Of a DNA stretch of 20,450 nucleotides, positions 5,631 through 13,319 are shown piece after piece (the stretch's first letter is position 1; each line of letters opens with the position of its first letter). Under the pieces are notes generated by a model. The model did no database searches and was not told the DNA's origin. It saw only the letters and a program-made list of their open reading frames with translations. A program made the position numbers and the translations under genes. Source of the stretch: Bacillota bacterium (GTDB lineage Bacteria; Bacillota; Clostridia; Peptostreptococcales; Anaerovoracaceae); assembly GCA_016284575.1 (NCBI GenBank), contig JAEEPD010000195.1, forward strand, positions 1-20,450, read 5' to 3'.

Positions 5631-6542
5631 ATGGCTCAGGAAAAAACATCTAAGGCTTACGATGCAGAATATTATAAGAACGTTACAGACCGGGTCTCCA
5701 TGGTGGGTGTGGCAGGGAATCTTATGCTGTCGCTGTTCAAGCTGATAGCTGGCATAGTGGCCCACTCGGGTGCCATGATAAGCGACGCCGTCCACTCGGC
5801 CTCGGACGTATTCGGCAGCTTTATAGTTATCCTCGGGGTACGGATATCCTCCAAGGCATCGGACGATGACCACAATTACGGCCACGAGAGGTTGGAGTGC
5901 ATAGTGGCCATAGTGCTGGCGGTGATACTGCTTATAACAGGCCTTTTCATAGGCTACAAGGCGGTGCTCGCCATAATGTCTCCAGCGGGAGAGATCACTG
6001 TGCCCGGAGTACTGGCACTGGCCGCGGCAGCTATTTCCATAGTTACCAAGGAGCTGATGTTCCACTACACCAGGCTCAACGCCAAGAAGATCGATTCAAC
6101 GGCGCTCTACGCCAGCGCCTGGCATCACAGATCCGACGCTCTCTCCTCTGTTGGCGCGCTGATAGGCATCGGCGCGGCCAGGATGGGTCACCCGGTGTTT
6201 GAGCCCATAGCAAGCCTTGTGATCTGCCTCTTTATCGCCAAAGCTGCCTGGGACATCTTTAAGGATGCGGCAGATAAGATGGTGGATAAGGCTGCGGACA
6301 AGGACACTGTGGATGCCATCAGAAATACTGCGCTGTCCGAGCCCGGCGTGATGTCCATCGACAGGCTGCGCACCAGGGTCTTCGGAAACCGCATCTACGT
6401 GGATATTGAGATAGGCTGCGACGGCACCCTGAGCCTGAACGAGGCTCACGCCATAGCCCAGCAGGTCCACGACAGGGTGGAGACCGGCTTCCCGGTGATA
6501 AAGCACATAATGGTGCACGTTAACCCCCATAAGGCGGAGTAG
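5631..6542 (+). CDS. Cation diffusion facilitator (CDF) family metal efflux transporter
   Basis: Inner-membrane H+-coupled divalent metal exporter, 303 residues. There are six hydrophobic segments, then a cytoplasmic ferredoxin-like C-terminal domain (about 215-303, ending IKHIMVHVNPHK). The transport site is the HxxxD/HxxxD type: His55 and Asp59 in helix 2 (DAVHSASD) and His165 and Asp169 in helix 5 (HHRSD). The loop motif DDDHNYGHERLE (78-89) after helix 2 is also typical. The ATG at 5631 is chosen because AAAGGTG precedes it; the in-frame ATG at 5595 lies inside the riboswitch P1 stem and upstream of the regulated terminator. The leader riboswitch points to Co2+, Ni2+ or Fe2+ as the inducing metal, while the HD-HD site is common in zinc exporters, so substrate is open. 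Monocistronic, with a terminator 20 bp after the stop. Confidence 0.95.
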   Translation: MAQEKTSKAYDAEYYKNVTDRVSMVGVAGNLMLSLFKLIAGIVAHSGAMISDAVHSASDVFGSFIVILGVRISSKASDDDHNYGHERLECIVAIVLAVILLITGLFIGYKAVLAIMSPAGEITVPGVLALAAAAISIVTKELMFHYTRLNAKKIDSTALYASAWHHRSDALSSVGALIGIGAARMGHPVFEPIASLVICLFIAKAAWDIFKDAADKMVDKAADKDTVDAIRNTALSEPGVMSIDRLRTRVFGNRIYVDIEIGCDGTLSLNEAHAIAQQVHDRVETGFPVIKHIMVHVNPHKAE

Positions 6543-6561
6543 GGGATAATAGTTTCCAAGG

Positions 6562-6600
6562 CGGCGCGGCTTGAAAAACCGCGCCGTTTATTATATATTT
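6562..6600 (+). terminator. Terminator after the CDF gene
   Basis: A perfect 8-bp GC stem, CGGCGCGG (6562-6569) and CCGCGCCG (6579-6586), with a 9-nt loop, is followed by GTTTATTATATATTT. The T-tract is interrupted, so termination may be incomplete. Confidence 0.7.
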
Positions 6601-6646
6601 AATAAGTTATGACAGCTTTGCGGATTCGGCCGGAAGAGGGGATAAT

Positions 6647-7216
6647 ATGTCAAAGAAAAAAAAGCTCGCTCTTATAGATTTCGATGGCACGCTCTATGAT
6701 ACCGTGGCGGCGGATCATGCGGCTTACGAACACGCTTTGAAGGCCTTCGGACACGAGCTGGATTTTGAGTTTTTCAGAGACAGCTGCTTCGGCGGCTACT
6801 ACAAGAACTTCCTTCGGGCTCCTCTGGGGGAGGACTACGACGCTCTGGTGGAGCAGGTCCACGATCTCAAGATGGAGGTCTATCCCGGGTATTTCGGACT
6901 CATAAGGGAGAATGGAGCTCTGGTAAGGCTGCTGGAATCCATTAAAGACGAGTATTATCTTGTTATCGTCTCCACCGGAAACCGCAAAAGCATGGAGGAG
7001 ATACTGTCGTTTTTCGGGAGGCGGGAGCTCTTCGACGAGATCATCGACCAGACCCGCATCACCAGAAAGAAGCCGGAGCCCGATGCCTTCCTTACCGCCA
7101 TGGAGCAGTTCGGGATCGCGCCCGAGGATACTATAGTTTTTGAGGATGCGGAGCCCGGTGTGCAGGCTGCGAAGGCTGCGGGACTTCAGTATTTCAGGGT
7201 CGAGAGCATACGCTGA
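6647..7216 (+). CDS. HAD superfamily hydrolase (subfamily IA phosphatase)
   Basis: Cytoplasmic phosphatase of 189 residues. The four HAD motifs are present: motif I DFDGT (Asp11 nucleophile, Asp13), motif II VSTGN (about 110), motif III Lys in RKKPEPDAF (about 145) and motif IV FEDAEPG (about 167). A small helical cap sits between motifs I and II, as in phosphoglycolate phosphatase and beta-phosphoglucomutase relatives. AGAGGGG precedes the ATG. It is the first gene before the membrane glycosylation genes, 70 bp upstream of the next start on the same strand, so it may remove a phosphate in the precursor pathway of this cassette. That role is inferred from position; generic HAD-IA proteins are also found as stand-alone genes. 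Confidence 0.88.
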   Translation: MSKKKKLALIDFDGTLYDTVAADHAAYEHALKAFGHELDFEFFRDSCFGGYYKNFLRAPLGEDYDALVEQVHDLKMEVYPGYFGLIRENGALVRLLESIKDEYYLVIVSTGNRKSMEEILSFFGRRELFDEIIDQTRITRKKPEPDAFLTAMEQFGIAPEDTIVFEDAEPGVQAAKAAGLQYFRVESIR

Positions 7217-7286
7217 AGGCCCGGGTCATGCATGCCTGCGGCTGCAAAGGCTTTCATATATCGCACCATCGTTTAATCAAAGGTTC

Positions 7287-8873
7287 ATGAGCAGTCAGAC
7301 AGATCTGAACAATTCCAAAGCGAAGCTTCTTCGTCCCTTCCCTGCGGCAGCGGCTCTTATTTACTGGCTGCTGAGCTTTTGGCTGGAAAAGAGGATACTG
7401 GAGGTCCCGCCCTCAGCAAACCTCTTCAATTACATCTGCTGCAAGGCTGTCTTGCTGTTTGCTCTTTATGCCTTCTGGAGCTTCTCAGAGGCCGTTTTCC
7501 GCCCCATAGACGCACGAAAGAGGGCCAGGTGGACATTTATCTATGCTGTTCCCTATCTGGCCTTTCTGGTGTTCTGGCTCTTTAAATATCACCCCTTCGT
7601 TCTGAAATCCGACGAGCTCAATATTTTCCTGGATGCGGTGCGGCTGGAGAGCTATGCCTACTGGTTCAATTACTTCACCGGCTTTTACTGGATCAGCTGC
7701 CTGATGGCGGTGCCCACGGCCATGGGACCGGTGTTTGTGAAGCTGCTTATCCAGGCTCTGGTCTGCGGCTACTGCTGCGCCAGGGAAAGGGAGCGAGGCC
7801 GCTGGTACACGGCGCTGCCCTTTTACCTGCTGTTCTGCCTGCCCTTTGTTATGGATCAGGGCATTTCCGCCCACAGGCTTCCCACCTATGGCATGGTCTA
7901 CGCTGCGGTATTCGCAAAGCTGCTGTACGACCATGAGGAGCTGTCCTCGGTCGAAAAGAAAGGCCGCTTCGGCGGGAACGACGCTCCCCGCAGCGGCAAT
8001 GCGGCTCCCGGTGCCTTCGGTGCTCTTCCCCTTAAGGACCTGCTCCTTCTTTCCGCGGGCTTTTCCATACTTGCCATCTGGCGCAGCGAGGGCATTTATT
8101 TCGTGCCCCTGGGGCTGATACTGCTGCTCTGCGCATATAAAATAAAGGATAAAAAGGCGGCCCTTCGGACCGCCGGCGTCTATCTTCTTGTGCTCTGCTT
8201 AGCTGCGGTACCCCAGATAAAGAGCTATTTCTTCGAGGAAAACCCCTCTGTAGCCCTCCGCACCAAGCCCTTCATGGCCTATGCGGTCACCATAATGATG
8301 CGAAACGGCCTGACGGAGGAGATGATAGGGGAGGAGGCTGCGGAAATGGCGCCCTTCGTGCCCGTTGAGACCATAAAGAAGGCCAACGAACAGTACGGGG
8401 AGAGCATATACAACGGAGCCTTTGTGCTCCGCCACGCGGAAAAGGCCGATTATCCGGACCAGGAGCGCTTCTGCGACGCTGTCAAGCGGCTCATAATAAA
8501 ATATCCGCTGCTCTATCTGCGTTCGCAGCTGACGGCTTATATGCACGTGGACAGGAACACGCCCTACAGGGAGGGCATGAGCCTCTGGGAGCGGGTCACC
8601 GCCTTCTCCTGGCATGTGAACCCGGCGGCCATCCTCTCCCTTGTATTTACCCTGATCTTCCTCTTCCGGAGGCGCTGGCTCCCCTTCTGGCTGGGGCTGG
8701 GCTCCCTGGGGAATCTGGCGCTGGTGGTGGCTCTGATGCCTGCCACCTTCCCCAAATACTTTTACCTGACCTACCTTTACGCCTATCTGGTGACGGCGGT
8801 GCTGCTCTGCAGGCTGCTGAGGCTTTTGGGCGGCGCAAAGGCTGAGCTTTCGGAAAAGGAGGCTGCGGCATGA
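7287..8873 (+). CDS. Polytopic membrane protein, probable GT-C-like glycosyltransferase
   Basis: A 528-residue membrane protein with about ten hydrophobic segments spread along the chain. A hydrophilic extracellular-looking section lies at about 345-430. A Gly/Ala/Pro-rich linker (about 228-248) looks dispensable. I do not recognise a named family. Size, topology, an acidic residue pair (KSDELN) after an early helix and the neighbouring GtrA and GT2 genes suggest a lipid-linked-sugar-dependent (GT-C) transferase, comparable in role to YfhO or GtrC of three-component glycosylation systems. The ATG at 7287 is chosen since upstream in-frame starts would overlap the HAD gene and add a non-hydrophobic, Arg-rich leader; its ribosome site AAAGG is close (3 nt). 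Its stop overlaps the GtrA start by 4 nt (ATGA). Confidence 0.7.
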   Translation: MSSQTDLNNSKAKLLRPFPAAAALIYWLLSFWLEKRILEVPPSANLFNYICCKAVLLFALYAFWSFSEAVFRPIDARKRARWTFIYAVPYLAFLVFWLFKYHPFVLKSDELNIFLDAVRLESYAYWFNYFTGFYWISCLMAVPTAMGPVFVKLLIQALVCGYCCARERERGRWYTALPFYLLFCLPFVMDQGISAHRLPTYGMVYAAVFAKLLYDHEELSSVEKKGRFGGNDAPRSGNAAPGAFGALPLKDLLLLSAGFSILAIWRSEGIYFVPLGLILLLCAYKIKDKKAALRTAGVYLLVLCLAAVPQIKSYFFEENPSVALRTKPFMAYAVTIMMRNGLTEEMIGEEAAEMAPFVPVETIKKANEQYGESIYNGAFVLRHAEKADYPDQERFCDAVKRLIIKYPLLYLRSQLTAYMHVDRNTPYREGMSLWERVTAFSWHVNPAAILSLVFTLIFLFRRRWLPFWLGLGSLGNLALVVALMPATFPKYFYLTYLYAYLVTAVLLCRLLRLLGGAKAELSEKEAAA

Positions 8874-9334
8874 AGAAATTTCTCCGCTTTCTTGTGATCT
8901 CGGGAGGCGGCTGGCTGCTGGATTTTGGCATCTACAGCCTGCTTACCATGGTACTGGAGCTTCCGGTCTGGCTGTCCAACTTCATCAGCTCCTTTGCTGC
9001 CATAAGCTTCGTGTTCTTCACCGCCACAAGGCATGCCTTTGTGCTTCACAAGGGCGGCCTGAGCCTCAGACAGAAATATCTTGCCTATCTGATGTACCAG
9101 CTTGTCCTTGTGAGCGCCGTATCCTTCCTGGCTCAGTGGCTTGCCCTGGATCTTCTTCCGGAGCTGGCCCTTAGGCTCAGCGGAAATCCGGTGCTTGCGG
9201 ACAGCGGGGCATCGGTGCCTGCGCTTTACCGCATCGCCCTGGATTACGGCAGGATGATCGCCAAAATAATCATCACTCCCATCACCATGATCTGCAACTT
9301 CTTCGTCCTTGGCTGGATCACGGAAAAACTGTAA
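8870..9334 (+). CDS. GtrA family membrane protein (putative lipid-linked sugar flippase)
   Basis: A 154-residue protein with four transmembrane helices. It shows the GtrA pattern: an N-terminal KFLRFLVISGGGWLLDF helix, a second helix with NFISSFAAI, a basic turn with TRHAFV, and a C-terminal helix IIITPITMICNFFVLGW. GtrA/GtcA proteins are proposed to flip undecaprenyl-phosphate-linked sugars across the membrane. An insertion of about 30 residues (roughly 90-122) separates helices 3 and 4. It is translationally coupled to the preceding gene by an ATGA overlap, and the GT2 gene starts 5 bp after its stop, supporting a three-component glycosylation set. Confidence 0.88.
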   Translation: MKKFLRFLVISGGGWLLDFGIYSLLTMVLELPVWLSNFISSFAAISFVFFTATRHAFVLHKGGLSLRQKYLAYLMYQLVLVSAVSFLAQWLALDLLPELALRLSGNPVLADSGASVPALYRIALDYGRMIAKIIITPITMICNFFVLGWITEKL

Positions 9335-9339
9335 AACCC

Positions 9340-10215
9340 ATGGAAAAGATACTCATATTCATACCCATGTACAACTGCGGGCCTCAGATACCCCGCACCA
9401 TAGAAAAGATCGCAGCCCTTGGGGAGAAGCAGAAGCTTTTCTCCCGGGTGCTTATAATGGATAACGGCAGCCGTGACGACGGGCTTGCCGCTGCTTCGGA
9501 GGCGATAAAGACTCTGGACATTCCTGCCATGGTGGTTGAAAACCACGACAATTACGGCCTGGGAGGCTCCCACAAGACCGCCTTCAATTACGCCCTGGAG
9601 CAGGGCTATGACTACGTAGCAGTGCTTCACGGAGACGATCAGGGGGATATAAGGGACCTGGTGCCGCTTCTTGAGGAGGGCCGCCACAGAAGGCTGGACA
9701 GCCTGCTGGGAGCCCGCTTCGCGAAGGGCTCGAGGCCTGTGAATTACAGCGCCTTCAGGATCTTCGGAAACCACGTTTTCAATATCTTCATGAGTCTGGT
9801 AAGCGGCCGCAGGGTCCTTGACCTTGGCGCCGGGCTCAATATCTACAGCTGTGAATACCTTAAAAACCGCTTTTATCTGTACTTTCCCAACGATCTGAGC
9901 TACAACGTTTTTCTGCTGCTCTACGGGATCTACAGCAAAAGCCGCTTCGAGTTCTTCCCCCTCACGTGGCGGGAGGAGGACCAGGTGAGCAACGCGAAGC
10001 TCTTTAAGCAGAGCCGAACCATGCTGAAGCTGGCGGGTCAGTACATTGCGGCAAAGGACAGGCTCTTCTCCGGGACGCCAAATCAGTGGTCTGAGATAGA
10101 CTACGGCTTTGACGTTATCGCGGAGAACGAGGCGGCAAGGCTTGCAGGCGGCGTTGGAAATAATGAGGCGCCGCAGACTGAACCGGCCCAAAGCAGCGAA
10201 GGGGTGACGGCATGA
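9340..10215 (+). CDS. Family 2 glycosyltransferase (polyprenyl-phosphate sugar synthase-like)
   Basis: A 291-residue GT-A fold enzyme expected to transfer a sugar from a nucleotide sugar onto a polyprenyl phosphate. Motifs: FIPMYNCG (8-14), MDNGSRD (40-46), NYGLGGSHKTAF (71-82) and the metal-binding LHGDDQGD (97-104, Asp99/Asp100). It resembles DPM1/GtrB-type enzymes in the first 230 residues. No C-terminal transmembrane pair is visible, unlike CsbB and GtrB, so it may be peripheral. The last 35 residues are low complexity and charged. No clear ribosome site precedes the ATG at 9340, which is 5 bp after the GtrA stop, so translation is likely coupled. The stop overlaps the next start (ATGA). 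Confidence 0.9.
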   Translation: MEKILIFIPMYNCGPQIPRTIEKIAALGEKQKLFSRVLIMDNGSRDDGLAAASEAIKTLDIPAMVVENHDNYGLGGSHKTAFNYALEQGYDYVAVLHGDDQGDIRDLVPLLEEGRHRRLDSLLGARFAKGSRPVNYSAFRIFGNHVFNIFMSLVSGRRVLDLGAGLNIYSCEYLKNRFYLYFPNDLSYNVFLLLYGIYSKSRFEFFPLTWREEDQVSNAKLFKQSRTMLKLAGQYIAAKDRLFSGTPNQWSEIDYGFDVIAENEAARLAGGVGNNEAPQTEPAQSSEGVTA

Positions 10216-10997
10216 AGATCCATCTTGTGATGCCCATGGCAGGGGCCGGCGCCCGCTTCAGGCAGGGCGGCTACAGCATCCCAAAGCCTCTGATAGAGCT
10301 GGATGGAAAGCCCTTTTTCTGGCATTCCGCTCAGTCGGTACTGCGCTGCTTTGAGCCTGCTGGCATAAGCTTTGTGGTGCTGAAGGACCATGTGGAGGAG
10401 TTTGGGATAGACCGCCGCATACTTGAATACTTTCCGAAGGCTCGCATAGTGGTGCTGGACCATGTGCTTAAGGGGGCTGTGCTCAGCTGCCTTGCGGGAG
10501 TCCGGGGCAATGGCCCTGATGCCGCATATGACGCTCCTGCTGAAGGCATAGACCCTGATACAGCCCTGCTTTTCAATGACTGCGACCACAGCTTTGAATC
10601 CCGGGAGCTTAAGAGCTTTGCGTCGGGGGACTGGCGGCTTCAGGGTGAAGACGGCTCCGGCAGCCTCCCTGCGGAAAGCATGGACGGGGCGCTTCTCAGC
10701 TTCGAATCGGAGCTCCCCAAATTCAGCTATGTAAGGACAGACGAAAGGGGGCTTGCTGCAGAGACCAGAGAGAAGGTCGTCATCAGCAGCAGCGCCATCT
10801 GCGGAGCTTATTTCTTTAAAAATTCCGCCGTCTTCGAAAAATATGCCGCGAAATATCTTGAAAACTGCAGCTACAGCGAGTATTTTATGAGCGGCGTCTA
10901 CAACGAGATGATAAAGGACGGCTGCAGGGTAGCCGTTCTGAAAACTGACTCACACACCTCCTTCGGGACCCCGGAGGAGCTCAGGCAGCTGCTTTAA
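10212..10997 (+). CDS. Nucleotidyltransferase of the NDP-sugar pyrophosphorylase family
   Basis: A 261-residue cytoplasmic enzyme expected to join an NTP to a phosphorylated sugar or alcohol, giving an activated precursor and pyrophosphate. Signature: MPMAGAGARF (7-16), SIPKPLIELDGKPFF (22-36, Lys25), the metal-binding FNDCDHS (121-127, Asp123 and Asp125) and a C-terminal FGTPEEL. A poorly conserved hydrophilic insert lies at about 135-160. There is no left-handed helix or acyltransferase domain. GGGGTGACGGC precedes the ATG, which overlaps the GT2 stop. With the kinase downstream it could make the donor used by the GT2 enzyme; the substrate is unknown. Confidence 0.88.
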   Translation: MKIHLVMPMAGAGARFRQGGYSIPKPLIELDGKPFFWHSAQSVLRCFEPAGISFVVLKDHVEEFGIDRRILEYFPKARIVVLDHVLKGAVLSCLAGVRGNGPDAAYDAPAEGIDPDTALLFNDCDHSFESRELKSFASGDWRLQGEDGSGSLPAESMDGALLSFESELPKFSYVRTDERGLAAETREKVVISSSAICGAYFFKNSAVFEKYAAKYLENCSYSEYFMSGVYNEMIKDGCRVAVLKTDSHTSFGTPEELRQLL

Positions 10998-11018
10998 CAC
11001 CAGACGGCCCTGCCGTAC

Positions 11019-11030
11019 TATAATAAAGAC
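11019..11030 (+). promoter_or_regulatory. -10 element placed for a leaderless kinase transcript
   Basis: A perfect TATAAT (11019-11024) lies in the 33-bp gap before the kinase gene, with exactly 6 nt to the ATG at 11031. This would put transcription start at or next to the A of the start codon. No Shine-Dalgarno sequence is present. The -35 region is poor, so it may be a weak internal promoter or chance. Confidence 0.35.
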
Positions 11031-12014
11031 ATGGATATCATACTTCGAGATTTTTCTTCAGGCTCCAACGCCAGCACCTACCTGTGCGCCAGAGACCAGA
11101 AGCTGTATTATAAAAAGACCGCGGAGGAGCCGGAGGCTCAGAAGCTGCGGGTCCAGTGCGACTGGCTGCTGTCCTGCAGAAGGAAGCTGCCTGTGGCTGA
11201 GCCTGTCATAAGGGAGGAGAGCGAAAACCGCTTCTCCTATTACATGCCTGCGGAGCCCCAGTGCATAAACTTCTTCGAGTACATACACCGCAGCAGCGCG
11301 GAGGAAAGCTGGTCCGTGCTGTCATCTCTTCTTAAGGACCTGCAGGAGAAGCTCTACGTTCCCGAGGGGGACCCTCTCTCAGACGATGCCATGGACCGCT
11401 ATCTGGAGGAGAAGCTCTATTCTAATCTTAAGCTGATAGAGGAATGCAGCGAGCTTCAGGAGCTGCTTTCCTACGACAAGCTGGTGATCAACGGCCGAAG
11501 CTACGAAAACCTCCACTCCCTTACACCCTCCTTCGGAAAGGAAATGCTTAAGGAGCTGTTCCGCGGGGAGCGCTTCACCCTGATGCACGGGGACCTGACC
11601 ATAGAAAACATCATATGCCGGGAGGACGGCAGCTATTATCTTATAGATCCCAACCCGGTCTGCCCCATAAGCTGTCCGGACCTGGACTACAGCAAGCTGC
11701 TTCAGTCCCTTCACGGGCTGTACGAATTCCTTGGCGGGAACCTTCACTTCAGCCGCAGGGGAAACATCATCCAGTTCGGGCCGAATTACTCCGCCCAGTA
11801 CGCGCTGCTCTACGGCAATTACAGGCTGTGGCTGGGCCGAAACTTCGACGAAGCCGCCATCAGGCGCATCTACTACCACGAGATCATCCACTGGCTCAGG
11901 CTTATGCCCTACCGCATCAAAAAAGGCGAGGCGGCGCAGTACTACATAAGGCTCATAATGCTGATGAACGAGATAAGAGATAACTACGGCCATCAGGATC
12001 TGAGCGCAAAATAG
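11031..12014 (+). CDS. Aminoglycoside phosphotransferase/choline kinase-fold small-molecule kinase
   Basis: A 327-residue cytoplasmic kinase. Brenner motif HGDLTIENI (186-194) carries catalytic Asp188 and Asn193. The metal-binding Asp is in LIDPNP (Asp206), replacing the usual D-F/L/x-D/E with DPN. The N-lobe has paired lysines (YYKKT, 26-30) that may contact ATP; no canonical glycine loop is evident beyond SSGSNAST (9-16). Relatives with this pattern occur in capsule and surface-polysaccharide loci beside nucleotidyltransferases. Here it follows such a gene by 33 bp, which suggests it phosphorylates the compound that is then activated. Antibiotic resistance is unlikely from context. Last gene of the cassette, ending 6 bp before a strong terminator. 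No ribosome site precedes the ATG. Confidence 0.8.
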   Translation: MDIILRDFSSGSNASTYLCARDQKLYYKKTAEEPEAQKLRVQCDWLLSCRRKLPVAEPVIREESENRFSYYMPAEPQCINFFEYIHRSSAEESWSVLSSLLKDLQEKLYVPEGDPLSDDAMDRYLEEKLYSNLKLIEECSELQELLSYDKLVINGRSYENLHSLTPSFGKEMLKELFRGERFTLMHGDLTIENIICREDGSYYLIDPNPVCPISCPDLDYSKLLQSLHGLYEFLGGNLHFSRRGNIIQFGPNYSAQYALLYGNYRLWLGRNFDEAAIRRIYYHEIIHWLRLMPYRIKKGEAAQYYIRLIMLMNEIRDNYGHQDLSAK

Positions 12015-12020
12015 CAGAAA

Positions 12021-12055
12021 AAAAGCAGAGAGGCGGGCTCTCTGCTTTTTGATTT
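12021..12055. terminator. Bidirectional Rho-independent terminator
   Basis: AAAAGCAGAGAG (12021-12032) pairs perfectly with CTCTCTGCTTTT (12038-12049) around a GCGGG loop. T-tracts flank both sides (TTTTTGATTTT on plus, TTTTTTT on minus). It serves both the glycan cassette and the convergent lrgAB genes. Confidence 0.92.
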
Positions 12056-12091
12056 TCTGAACTAAAGACGCTGTGTACCCTTTGACCGGGT

Positions 12092-12784
12092 TTAATAAAG
12101 CATGGCGAAAAACGATGCAGCAGCCACGGTGATGATGCCTGAGATGACTATCGAAAGGCTGCTCATGGCGCCTTCGAGCTCGCCCCATTCCATGGCCCGG
12201 GCGGTACCTATAGCATGAGACGCGGAGCCCATTGCAAGACCCTTTGCGATGGGCTCTGTTATTTTGAAAAGCTTCATTACCAGGTCTCCCGCGGCGTTGC
12301 CGAAGATGCCGGTGATTATTATGGCAGCCACGGTAAGGGGGACTATGCCGCCCAGTTCCTCGCTGACGCCCATGCCTATGGCAGTGGTTATGGACTTTGG
12401 CAGGAAGGTGACGTATTCCTGGTGGCTGAGCCCGAAAAGCATGGAAAGCAGCAGCACCGAGCCCATGCTGGTGAGGGCTCCTGCAATGAGGGAGCAGAGT
12501 ATGGCCCGGAGGTTTTTCCTGAGCTTTTCCAGCTGCCTATAGAGGGGCAGGGCCAGGCAGACAGTGGCTGGCGTAAGCAGATAGCTCAGGTATTTTGCTC
12601 CGCTGTTATAGCTCTGATAATCTATCCTGAATACCAGAAGGAAGGCGATGCAGAGGGCTACTGCTATGAGAAGGGGATTGAAGATGGCAAGCCTGAAACG
12701 CTTTTTAAGGGCCGCACCGATCCAGTAGCAGCCCAGGGTAAGAGCGACGCCGAAAAAGGCGGAATCCGATGCAAAGCTATCCAC
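12092..12784 (-). CDS. lrgB: LrgB/CidB family membrane protein
   Basis: A 230-residue integral membrane protein, the usual partner of LrgA. Diagnostic stretches: LTPATVCLALPLYRQ (about 70-84), FLPKSITTAIGMGVSEE (about 127-143) and GSASHAIGTARAMEWGE (about 186-202), with six to eight hydrophobic helices. LrgAB/CidAB proteins were described as antiholin and holin-like modulators of autolysis; some relatives are linked to pyruvate or glycolate transport, as for the plant homologue. The start is a GTG at 12784, preceded by GGAGGAAAAGAGAC, and overlaps the lrgA stop by 8 nt, so the two are translationally coupled. Full length. Confidence 0.95.
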   Translation of the reverse strand: MDSFASDSAFFGVALTLGCYWIGAALKKRFRLAIFNPLLIAVALCIAFLLVFRIDYQSYNSGAKYLSYLLTPATVCLALPLYRQLEKLRKNLRAILCSLIAGALTSMGSVLLLSMLFGLSHQEYVTFLPKSITTAIGMGVSEELGGIVPLTVAAIIITGIFGNAAGDLVMKLFKITEPIAKGLAMGSASHAIGTARAMEWGELEGAMSSLSIVISGIITVAAASFFAMLY

Positions 12785-13136
12785 GTCTCTTTTCCTCCGA
12801 TCTTATCATTCTCTGGGCTATCCTTCCGGTCACAGCCATTACGGCGATTGTAACGGCAACTATCATAGCCACCGCAGGCAGCAGTATGGGGCGTACAGCG
12901 TCCCAGCTTCCGAGAAGGCCAACGGCTGCGGGTATGAACATGACGGGCATTATCTCCACCAGAAAGCCTGCGCTTTCCTTTATGCTGTCCTCCCTGAGCG
13001 CTCCCGTGCAAAGAAGCAGGAACAGGAGCACAAGCCCGTAGATGCTTGCGGGGATGGGAAGGGGCACAAGGTATTTTATGAGCTCTGCCGTAAAGCTTAT
13101 GGCTATGATTATCGAAAACTGCTTAAGGTATTTCAT
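12777..13136 (-). CDS. lrgA: LrgA/CidA family membrane protein
   Basis: A 119-residue protein with four transmembrane helices, LrgA family: ELIKYLVPLPIPASIYGLVLLFLLL (about 19-43) holds the characteristic PIPASxxG motif, followed by a charged loop and FIPAAVGLLGSWD (about 72-84). It is proposed to oligomerise in the membrane and act with LrgB. The ATG at 13136 follows AAAGGAGTCATGAC. The C-terminus is strongly basic (RSEEKRRG). Full length. No LytSR two-component genes are in the window, so the regulator is not known. The leader is long and contains two inverted repeats. Confidence 0.93.
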   Translation of the reverse strand: MKYLKQFSIIIAISFTAELIKYLVPLPIPASIYGLVLLFLLLCTGALREDSIKESAGFLVEIMPVMFIPAAVGLLGSWDAVRPILLPAVAMIVAVTIAVMAVTGRIAQRMIRSEEKRRG

Positions 13137-13229
13137 GTCATGACTCCTTTATTTAATATATGATTGTATATGAAACAGCGCCTCTGAAAAAGACGTGAAA
13201 TGTACTTATTGTAATTATTTTAAAACTTT

Positions 13230-13282
13230 AGCTGCATGTGCAGCTGCCTGCCGGACATCCTTCCTGTTGGAAGGATATTTTT
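13230..13282. repeat. Two tandem inverted repeats in the lrgA leader; the second is a possible plus-strand terminator
   Basis: AGCTGCA/TGCAGCT (13230-13236, 13239-13245) and ATCCTTCC/GGAAGGAT (13257-13264, 13269-13276, loop TGTT) are both perfect. The second is followed on the plus strand by ATTTTTAATTT, a terminator-like arrangement with no upstream plus-strand gene. On the minus strand it would lie at the very 5' end of the lrgAB mRNA. Confidence 0.5.
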
Positions 13283-13312
13283 AATTTACGATAAAAATAT
13301 AAGAACTGTAAA
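13283..13312 (-). promoter_or_regulatory. Candidate promoter of lrgAB
   Basis: Minus strand: -35 TTTACA (13312-13307) and -10 TAAATT (13288-13283), 18-bp spacing. The predicted start near 13276 coincides with the first base of the 8-bp hairpin, giving a leader of about 140 nt. Confidence 0.4.
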
Positions 13313-13319
13313 ATTATGC

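Noticed and set aside
7140..7286. Upstream start that would extend the 7287 membrane protein by 49 residues
   Set aside because: It would overlap the HAD gene by 77 bp and add an Arg-rich, non-membrane leader.
9244..10191. Minus-strand open frame of 315 codons opposite the GT2 gene
   Set aside because: GC-rich antisense shadow; the GT2 frame has clear catalytic motifs and coupled neighbours.
11031..12014. Aminoglycoside resistance gene
   Set aside because: Only the general kinase fold is shared; position beside a nucleotidyltransferase and glycosyltransferases favours a biosynthetic role.
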